From Pseudonocardiaceae bacterium YIM PH 21723 (GTDB lineage Bacteria; Actinomycetota; Actinomycetes; Mycobacteriales; Pseudonocardiaceae), in NCBI GenBank assembly GCA_003600225.1, contig QZFT01000030.1, forward strand, positions 1 to 64,000: a stretch of DNA of 64,000 nt. Reading direction: 5' to 3'. A program made the translations under genes and the position numbers. Positions 58,423 through 64,000 of this stretch are shown here, piece after piece. Position 1 is the first letter of the stretch. Every line of letters starts with the position of its first letter. The notes below the pieces were generated by a model. That model made no database searches and was not told the DNA's origin. It saw nothing but the letters and a program-made list of their open reading frames with translations.

Positions 58423-59253
58423 TCAGCTGCGGCAGGCGGTCCGGACGAGGTCGGCGACCGCCTTGGAGCGGGAGTGCGGGGGCCACGCGATGACCGTGGT
58501 GATCTCAGGGGCGCCGATCACCGGCACCGCGGTCACGTCCTCACGCAGTTGGGCACGGGCCGAGTCGGGCGCGAGGTGGTAGGTGCGACCGAGGGCGATC
58601 AGCTGGAAAAGCTGAGCATGATCCCGCACCTGCGGGCCGGGACCGTCCGGGTAGCTGCCGTCCGACCGCATCATGCGCGGCGGAGGCAGATCGATGGGCT
58701 CGTCATGACGCACGTGATCGCGGCCGGTCAGCGGGTGCCCGGCGGGGAGGATCAGCACCTGGCTCTCGGTGACAAGGTCTTCGAAGTCCAACCCGGTCAC
58801 CGAGTTGAACGGCCGATGCAGCAGGGCCACATCGGCCCGGCCGTCGCGCAGCAACCGCTCCACCTCACCGATGCCACTGAGCAATACCTCGACCGGCACG
58901 GCCCCCGGCTCGGCCTCGTAGGCGGCCAGCAGCTTGGCCAGCAGCTCGCTGGATGCCCCGGCCTTCACGGCGAGCACGATCCCCGGCCTCGGCTGCCCGG
59001 CGCGACGGGTGCGGCGCTCGGCGGCCTCGACCGCCTCCAGCGCGGCCCGGGCTTCCCGGAGCAGCACCGCGCCGGCCTCGGTGAGCGCGACCGCGCGGCT
59101 GGTGCGCTCCAGCAGCGTCACCCCGAGGCGGCGTTCCAGGAGGCTGATCGCCCTGGACAGCGGTGGCTGCGCCATGCCGAGGCGCAGCGCGGCCCGGCCG
59201 AAGTGCAGTTCCTCGGCCACCGCGACGAAGTACCGGAGCTCCCGGGTTTCCAC
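58423..59253 (-). CDS. LysR-family transcriptional regulator
   Basis: 276 residues. N-terminal winged HTH: LRYFVAVAEELHFGRAALRL, GMAQPPLSRAISLLERRLGV, LLERTSRAVALTEAG. Effector domain from about 90: GIVLAVKAGASSELLAKLL, GEVERLLRDGRADVALLHRP, LILPAGHPLTGRDHV. It is slightly shorter than the usual 295-310. Divergent from an SDR gene with a LysR-type dyad in the gap, so it most likely activates that gene in response to an unknown co-inducer. Confidence 0.93.
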   Translation of the reverse strand: METRELRYFVAVAEELHFGRAALRLGMAQPPLSRAISLLERRLGVTLLERTSRAVALTEAGAVLLREARAALEAVEAAERRTRRAGQPRPGIVLAVKAGASSELLAKLLAAYEAEPGAVPVEVLLSGIGEVERLLRDGRADVALLHRPFNSVTGLDFEDLVTESQVLILPAGHPLTGRDHVRHDEPIDLPPPRMMRSDGSYPDGPGPQVRDHAQLFQLIALGRTYHLAPDSARAQLREDVTAVPVIGAPEITTVIAWPPHSRSKAVADLVRTACRS

Positions 59254-59266
59254 GAGGTCCAGATTA

Positions 59267-59281
59267 ATACCTCAGCGGTAT
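59267..59281. promoter_or_regulatory. LysR-type operator ATACC-N5-GGTAT
   Basis: ATACCTCAGCGGTAT is a perfect 5-bp inverted repeat with T-N11-A geometry in the 84-bp gap between the divergent lysR and SDR starts, 13 bp from the LysR ATG. Confidence 0.65.
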
Positions 59282-59337
59282 CAATGGGCACCCGATCGGT
59301 GTTGGCGTTGATCTCGATCCACCGCCAGGCTGGAGTC

Positions 59338-60057
59338 ATGACAGAACAGAAGGTCGCGCTGGTCACCGGCGCGAACAAGGGGATCGGCTACGCGATCGCG
59401 GCCGGTCTGGGGGCACTGGGCTGGAAGGTCGGCGTCGGCGCGCGGGACCCGCAGCGGCTGGCGGAGGCCGTGTCGAAGCTGCAGGCCGAGGGCGTGGACG
59501 CGTTCGGCGTCCGCATCGACGTCTCCGACGACGCGAGCGTCGCGGCAGCGGTCGCCTCGATCGACAAGCTGGACGTGCTGATCAACAACGCCGGGATCAC
59601 CGGAACCCTGCCGCAGGAACCGACCACGGTCGACCCGGCCGTGCTCCTGGAGGTGGTGAACACCAACGTGCTCGGCGCCCTGCGGGTCACCAACGCGGCA
59701 CTGCCGCTCCTGCGGAACTCGGCCGCGCCGCGGATCGTGAACATGTCCAGCGGCACCGGCTCACTCACCGAGCAGAGCTCGACGAACGACCCCGCGCGGA
59801 CCGGCCCGATCAATGCCGCCTACTCGCCGTCGAAATCGATGCTGAACGCGGTGACCGTGCAGTTCGCCAAGGAACTGGCGGACACGAACATCCTGATCAA
59901 CCTGGCCTGCCCGGGCCTCGTCGCCACCGACCTCAACGGGCACCGGGGCACCCGGACCCCGGAACAGGGCGCGGCCATCGCGATCAAGCTGGCCACCCTG
60001 CCCGACGACGGCCCGACCGGCCGGTTCTTCAACGACGACGGCGAAATCCCCTGGTGA
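59338..60057 (+). CDS. Short-chain dehydrogenase/reductase
   Basis: 239 residues from MTEQKV; the open frame upstream is antisense to lysR. Cofactor motif VTGANKGIG (9-17) with Arg in GARDPQRL suggesting NADPH. Then LINNAGITG, IVNMSSGTGSL (catalytic Ser), and AAYSPSKSMLN (YxxxK). The layout is the classical SDR of the carbonyl-reductase-like type (KGIGYAIA). It ends one base before the convergent SWIM gene stop. Regulated by the divergent LysR. Substrate unknown. Confidence 0.92.
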   Translation: MTEQKVALVTGANKGIGYAIAAGLGALGWKVGVGARDPQRLAEAVSKLQAEGVDAFGVRIDVSDDASVAAAVASIDKLDVLINNAGITGTLPQEPTTVDPAVLLEVVNTNVLGALRVTNAALPLLRNSAAPRIVNMSSGTGSLTEQSSTNDPARTGPINAAYSPSKSMLNAVTVQFAKELADTNILINLACPGLVATDLNGHRGTRTPEQGAAIAIKLATLPDDGPTGRFFNDDGEIPW

Positions 60058-60729
60058 TCAGGATCCGGTGACGAGCCGGGCGTACAGGGTCGTCGCCGCG
60101 GTGAGGCACTCGTCGGCATCCTCGATATCGTCCGGCAGGAACCCGAGGCTGCCGTCGAGGACCTCCACAGCCCGCTTGACCAGCGGGATCGCCTCGTCCT
60201 CGAAGCCGGCCGCGACCAGCTGGCGCAGGCTCTCCACCACCTGGCCGGCCTCGCCGAGGTAGTCCTCGGCGTCGCCGGCGGCCAGGTCCTCATCCAGCTG
60301 GAGGTTCTCGATCCCACGCAACGCGGCCTCGGTGTCGATCGAATCGCCGCTCGCCTTGACCGCCATCAACGACAGCAGTTGCAGCAGCCCGGGGTCGGCC
60401 TTCGCCTGCTCGACCAGCAGGTCCGCGAGGGTCTCCCGGTCGAGGCCGAGCAGGTAGGGCCGCAACGCCTCGGGGGCGTCGTCCATCTGCAACAGCCACA
60501 GGCCCAGGGCGACGGCGTGCGCGCAGAACGTCTCCGCGCAGGAACACCCGGATTCCATGGTGTCCACGTCGAGGGAGGTCTCGCGGGGCTCGCCGTCGTC
60601 CATGACGGCCACGACCTGGCCGTCGTCCAGCTCACGGGCATCGCGTACCCGGTCGATCAGGCCGAGTCCGCGATCGAACTGCTCGTCGCCCGCGAGTTCA
60701 CGGAGATCGTCTTCGGTGAAGGTCAGCAT
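60058..60729 (-). CDS. SWIM zinc-finger protein
   Basis: 223 residues. Residues 1-80: DLRELAGDEQFDRGLGLIDR, VVAVMDDGEP, then MESGCSCAETFCAHAVALGLWL, a CxC-x4-CxH SWIM finger (Cys62, Cys64, Cys69, His71 by rough count). The remainder is helical and acidic (TLADLLVEQAKADPGLLQLL, AEDYLGEAGQVVESLRQLVA, FEDEAIPLVKRAVEVL), like the helical regions of SWIM proteins near SNF2 helicases. It likely binds nucleic acid or protein. No helicase is next to it. The 3' end abuts the SDR gene. Confidence 0.8.
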   Translation of the reverse strand: MLTFTEDDLRELAGDEQFDRGLGLIDRVRDARELDDGQVVAVMDDGEPRETSLDVDTMESGCSCAETFCAHAVALGLWLLQMDDAPEALRPYLLGLDRETLADLLVEQAKADPGLLQLLSLMAVKASGDSIDTEAALRGIENLQLDEDLAAGDAEDYLGEAGQVVESLRQLVAAGFEDEAIPLVKRAVEVLDGSLGFLPDDIEDADECLTAATTLYARLVTGS

Positions 60730-60747
60730 TCCGGCTATTGTGCCTGG

Positions 60748-61407
60748 TCAGGCCGCCCTCAGCAGATCCAGGGCCTCCGGCACCGAGTCGACGACCGGTG
60801 CCCCGGTGGTCTGCAGCCTGCGGCGGGTCATGGCCCCCACGCTCACCAGCACGCAGTCGACGCCCAGCTGGGCGGCGGCTTCGGCGTCGTCGGTGATGTC
60901 CCCGATCAGCACCACCTCGTCCGGCTGCTTGCCGAGGTCGGCGAGGTGCCTGCGCAGGTACTCGACCTTGGTGTCGCCCCCGGTCTGTTCCCGTAGGCCG
61001 TCGATCCGGGCGAACAGGTCGGCGATGCCCAGCTGGGTGACCAGCGGGAGCAGTTCGGTGTGGAAGAACATCGACAGCAGCGACTGACTGCCGCCGGCGT
61101 TCCGCCAGCCCTGGAGGGCGGAATCGGCGCCGCGCTGCAGACCACAGGTGTGCAGCAACGCGCGATACGCCTGGTGATAGAGCCGGTCCACGTTCGCCCA
61201 GTCGGCGACGGTGAGCTCGGTGCCCAGCAGCGTGGAGTAGCTGACGGAGACCGGCCGGGTGTAGATCTCCTGCCATTCGGCGTGGGTGATCGTGCCCCGC
61301 TTGAAGTGTGCACAGACCGCGTTCACGGCTTGGATCACTGCGTGGTTGTCATCCAGCAGGGTGCCGTTCCAGTCCCAGATGATGTGTTTGACTCTGGCTT
61401 CCATCAC
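60748..61407 (-). CDS. HAD-superfamily phosphatase (phosphoglycolate-phosphatase-like)
   Basis: 219 residues. Motif I IIWDWNGTLLDD (nucleophile Asp11; the second acid is Asn, as in a known subset). Helical cap of about 20-95. Motif III Lys in GGDTKVEYLRRHL, motif IV VVLIGDITDDAEAAAQLG. It therefore belongs to the HAD IA group of small-molecule phosphatases. The Asn in motif I may change efficiency or substrate. It lies 18 bp from the SWIM gene start. Two adjacent Met codons start the protein. Confidence 0.88.
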   Translation of the reverse strand: MMEARVKHIIWDWNGTLLDDNHAVIQAVNAVCAHFKRGTITHAEWQEIYTRPVSVSYSTLLGTELTVADWANVDRLYHQAYRALLHTCGLQRGADSALQGWRNAGGSQSLLSMFFHTELLPLVTQLGIADLFARIDGLREQTGGDTKVEYLRRHLADLGKQPDEVVLIGDITDDAEAAAQLGVDCVLVSVGAMTRRRLQTTGAPVVDSVPEALDLLRAA

Positions 61408-61467
61408 GAGACTGTACGGCTGTCCCCCACTGGAGCTAAACCTATTTATGTCACCGTGTCGGGTCCG

Positions 61468-62838
61468 CTACTGCTTGGTGAGGTCGTTGACCGCTTCACC
61501 AATGGCCCGGTGGAACGTCGGATAGGCCCAGATCATCTCGCTGAGCGTGGCGACCGGAACCTCGCCCTGCACCGCGACGGCCAGCGCGCCGAGCACCTCG
61601 CCGCCCACCGGTCCGGCCGAGGTGGCCCCGATCAGCACGCCGCGATCGGCGTCCTCGACCAGTTTGATGAAGCCCTCCCCCTTGTGGATCCAGCCCCGGG
61701 TGGAGGACGGAACCTGGGTGATGCCGGTGCGCACCCGGATCCCCTTGTCCCGCGCGGCCTGCTCGGTGAGCCCGACCGCGCCGACCTCGGGTTCGGTGAA
61801 GGTCACCCAGGGCAGCGCCCGGTAGTTCGCCGGTTCCCCGTCGACACCCAGGATGTCGTTCGCCGCGATCCGCGCCTGGTACATGGACACGTGGGTGAAC
61901 GCGCCCTCACCGGCGATATCGCCGATCGCCCACAGCCCGTCGGCGGCCCGCATCCGATCGTCGACCGGAATGGTCCGCGCGGACTCGTCGAGTCCGAAGG
62001 CGCCGACGCCCAGCCCGGCCAGGTCGACCTTGCGCCCGGCGGCGACCAGCAGCTGCTGCGCGCGCAGCTCGGCGCCGTCGGACATGTGCAGGGTGAACTC
62101 GCCCGGGTTGTAGACCACCCGCTGCGCCCGGGCACCGGTGCGCACGGTGATGCCCTCGGCGGTGAACACCTCGGCCAGCAGCGCACCGGCCTCCGGCTCG
62201 TCCCTGGGCAGCAGCCGGTCGGCGGACTGCACCACGGTGACCTGCGCACCGAACCGGGCGAAGACCTGGGCGAACTCCGCGCCGATGGGTCCGCCGCCGA
62301 GCACGATCAGCGAGGCCGGGACCTCCTCGGTGGCCACGGCGTCCCGGTTGGTCCAGAACGGGGTGTCCGCCAGGCCCTCCAGGCCGGGCACGGCGGGCGC
62401 GGTACCGGGGTTGACCGCGATGCCCCTGCTCGCCTGGAACACCTGCTCACCGTCGGGGGTGGACACGGTGACCTGTCCGGGAGCGGTGATCTTGCCCCAG
62501 CCGCGGACGAAGCGGACGCCCGCCTTCTCCAGCCGGTCGACGGCCACCTGGTCGTTCCAGTTGTCGGTGGCCTCCTGCCGGATGCGGGTGGCGACGGTCG
62601 TCCAGTCGGGACGCACCTCGGCGGATCCGGCGAGGCCGTCGATCCGCCTGCCCTCGGCCAGCACCTGGGCGGCCCGGATCATCATCTTGGTCGGCACACA
62701 GCCGTAGTACGGACATTCGCCGCCGACCAGGCGCCCCTCGACCGCGACGACGCTGCGGCCGGCCTTGGCCAGCCGGGTCGCCAGGTCCTCGCCACCGGGC
62801 CCCAGCCCGATGACCACCACATCCACGTTGTTGTTCAT
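61468..62838 (-). CDS. Pyridine nucleotide-disulfide oxidoreductase (class I, lipoamide/mercuric reductase-like)
   Basis: 456 residues. FAD motif VVVIGLGPGGEDLA, redox disulfide Cys42-x4-Cys47 in GGECPYYGCVPTK, NAD(P) motif LIVLGGGPIGAEFAQVF, second FAD motif DGLWAIGDIAGEGAF, and the C-terminal dimer domain with WAYPTFHRAIGEAV (His-Glu acid/base). It reduces a disulfide or quinone-like substrate using NAD(P)H. It is not next to any lipoyl-enzyme or mercury-resistance gene, so it may be of the mycothione-reductase-like or quinone-reductase (LpdA) group. Specificity is undecided. Confidence 0.92.
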   Translation of the reverse strand: MNNNVDVVVIGLGPGGEDLATRLAKAGRSVVAVEGRLVGGECPYYGCVPTKMMIRAAQVLAEGRRIDGLAGSAEVRPDWTTVATRIRQEATDNWNDQVAVDRLEKAGVRFVRGWGKITAPGQVTVSTPDGEQVFQASRGIAVNPGTAPAVPGLEGLADTPFWTNRDAVATEEVPASLIVLGGGPIGAEFAQVFARFGAQVTVVQSADRLLPRDEPEAGALLAEVFTAEGITVRTGARAQRVVYNPGEFTLHMSDGAELRAQQLLVAAGRKVDLAGLGVGAFGLDESARTIPVDDRMRAADGLWAIGDIAGEGAFTHVSMYQARIAANDILGVDGEPANYRALPWVTFTEPEVGAVGLTEQAARDKGIRVRTGITQVPSSTRGWIHKGEGFIKLVEDADRGVLIGATSAGPVGGEVLGALAVAVQGEVPVATLSEMIWAYPTFHRAIGEAVNDLTKQ

Positions 62839-62849
62839 GCCTTAAGCAT

Positions 62850-63326
62850 TCACTGCTTCCGGCGCTGCCACCACCGCGTGGGCCTGACCGGTTCTGGCTG
62901 CGGCCGCGCCTCGGCGAACCGACCGGCCCGCTGGGCGGTCCAGCCGGCGAGGATCTCCTCCACGTCCACCGGCGGCACGTACATCGACGGCCCGGTCGGC
63001 ACCAGCGTGTAGTCCCTGATCCGCTTGTTCAGCTCGTCCACCAGATCCCGCACGGCCTGCTCGGTGTGCAGCTTGGCGGCCTTCGCCGGCAGGTCCGCGG
63101 ACTCCTTACGCAGCTGCAGGCCGGGCGGCAGCAGGTGAATACCGTCCAGCTGCTCACGCGTCAGGTACTCGCGCAGCCACCAGTCCTCCTGCACGGGCTG
63201 CCCGGCGTCCCGCAGCGGCTTGCCCGCGCCGGGCAGGTCATCGAACTCGCCGTCCCGGTGCGCCTGCTCGATCTGCTGGTCGACCCAGCTGCCGAACTTC
63301 ATCCCGGCGGGTTTGCGTTGCGTCAT
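62850..63326 (-). CDS. DUF1992 (DnaJ-homologue C28 domain) protein
   Basis: 158 residues from MTQRKP, preceded by a good purine-rich stretch (GGGGGAGCAC). The domain is clear: WVDQQIEQAHRDGEFDDLPG, AGKPL, WWLREYLTREQ, LPPGLQLRKE, VRDLVDELNKRIRDY. The Arg-rich C-terminus ends RWWQRRKQ. The bacterial family (YhdN-like) has no proven biochemical role; the eukaryotic relative is linked to Golgi and mitochondria. It follows the partial methyltransferase on the same strand. Confidence 0.88.
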   Translation of the reverse strand: MTQRKPAGMKFGSWVDQQIEQAHRDGEFDDLPGAGKPLRDAGQPVQEDWWLREYLTREQLDGIHLLPPGLQLRKESADLPAKAAKLHTEQAVRDLVDELNKRIRDYTLVPTGPSMYVPPVDVEEILAGWTAQRAGRFAEARPQPEPVRPTRWWQRRKQ

Positions 63327-63372
63327 GTGCTCCCCCTTCCCCATCCACGGTAGAGAAGAAGCCACGATCCGT

Positions 63373-64000
63373 TCAGGGCCGAAGGTCCCTGGTCGCGTAC
63401 ACGAACAGGTGCCGCTCCGGCGTCGCCTCGGCCAGGTCCGGTTGGAAGGTGCTCTCCTGGGCGTGCAGCACGGTCAGACCGGCCCGGGCGAACAGCCGCA
63501 GGAACTCGTCCTTCGAGTAACTGCTGGCCTGGACCGGCAGGCCCAGGTAGATGGCGTCCTCCAGTTCGCCGGCGAACGGCACCGTGCAGAAGACGAAGTA
63601 GCCGCCCGGTTTCAGCCAGCCGGCGATCCGGGTCACCGTGTTGTCCAGATCCGCGTGGGACATCTGCATCAGCGGGAAGAACGCGGTGATCGCGTCCCAC
63701 CGCCCGGGGATGTCGGGCAGTTCGCGCACATCGGCCCGGTCGAAGCGCGCCGAGGGCACCTGTTGCCTGGCCAGGTCGACCATCGTGGGCGAGACATCGC
63801 AGCCGGTGACGCGGTGCCCGGCCGCCGCCAGCAGCTCCGCGGTCGGCTTGCCGGTCCCGGAGCCGATGTCCAGCACCGTGGCGGCAGCGGGCAGCCGGTC
63901 CAGCAACCAGTCGATGGCGGCCAGCTGTTCGGGCAGGTGGCTGTAGCCCTGCTGATAGCGGATGCCGATGGTGTCAAAGGTCTCTGCGGCGGACAGCGGA
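63373..64000 (-). CDS. Class I SAM-dependent methyltransferase (5' end outside window)
   Basis: The frame continues past the window edge; about 209 residues are visible. Upstream of a possible internal start it keeps reading protein-like sequence (SAAETFDTIGIRYQQGYSHL). Motif I VLDIGSGTGKPTAELLA, acidic motif II VTGCDVSPTMVDLA, motif III ADVRELP, WDAITAFFPLMQMSHADL, LKPGGYFVFCTVP and a C-terminal beta region. It resembles the Methyltransf_11/25 type. Substrate unknown. The stop is 46 bp before the DUF1992 start. Confidence 0.85.
   Translation of the reverse strand, partial: PLSAAETFDTIGIRYQQGYSHLPEQLAAIDWLLDRLPAAATVLDIGSGTGKPTAELLAAAGHRVTGCDVSPTMVDLARQQVPSARFDRADVRELPDIPGRWDAITAFFPLMQMSHADLDNTVTRIAGWLKPGGYFVFCTVPFAGELEDAIYLGLPVQASSYSKDEFLRLFARAGLTVLHAQESTFQPDLAEATPERHLFVYATRDLRP

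Overview
This is a high-GC actinomycete chromosome segment, most likely from the family Pseudonocardiaceae. The evidence is strong GC bias at third codon positions, frequent GTG starts, 4-bp ATGA overlaps, and gene content and order resembling mycobacterial and pseudonocardial core blocks. I see no tRNA, rRNA, CRISPR array, transposase or replication origin. The window ends inside a methyltransferase gene.

Left part (1-20.4 kb) is a conserved core block. It holds a phosphotransferase with a coupled helical protein, an alpha/beta hydrolase and a VapBC-type pair. Then come nrdR-nrdJ (B12-dependent ribonucleotide reductase and its repressor, with paired NrdR-box-like sites) and a LysM cell-division-suppressor-like gene divergent from lexA over a perfect SOS box. 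After these are hflX with a secreted propeller protein, dapF, two WXG-like helical proteins, an ArsR/SRPBCC pair, miaA with an extradiol-dioxygenase-like partner, and a DUF349 protein. Several neighbours match the order I recall around Rv2718c-Rv2733c of Mycobacterium tuberculosis.

20.4-32.7 kb looks like an accessory island between the DUF349 gene and the membrane gene coupled to miaB, which are adjacent in mycobacteria. It contains four tandem O-methyltransferase-fold paralogues (the first degenerate), two small membrane proteins, four tandem streptogrisin-like secreted proteases (one with a chitin-binding domain), a truncated fifth copy with only signal and pro-peptide sequence, and an orphan XRE/DUF5753 regulator. 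A dispersed non-coding repeat of about 240 bp and inverted-arm elements of about 450 bp lie at the island and next to lexA.

32.7-47.5 kb: miaB with its membrane partner; a TIGR00027-type methyltransferase; a TetR gene divergent from a methyltransferase, followed by an ABC-2 exporter and a NarL-type two-component system; a complete glutamate-type ABC importer (gluABCD-like); a TetR/DUF2236 oxygenase pair with a clear operator; a VOC protein; and a one-lobed solute-binding lipoprotein.

47.5-64 kb: a DHA2-type MFS exporter with a C-terminal winged-helix extension, a HAD enzyme, a Uma2 nuclease-fold protein, a secreted lamin-tail/propeller protein and a GH20 hexosaminidase (both near DasR-like sites), an actinobacterial succinate dehydrogenase operon, a LysR/SDR divergent pair, a SWIM-finger protein, a HAD phosphatase, a flavoprotein disulfide reductase, a DUF1992 protein and the partial methyltransferase.

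The most unusual material is non-coding: the inverted-arm repeat elements, a long hairpin at 31.4 kb, and a family of intergenic stem-loops whose paired arms co-vary.
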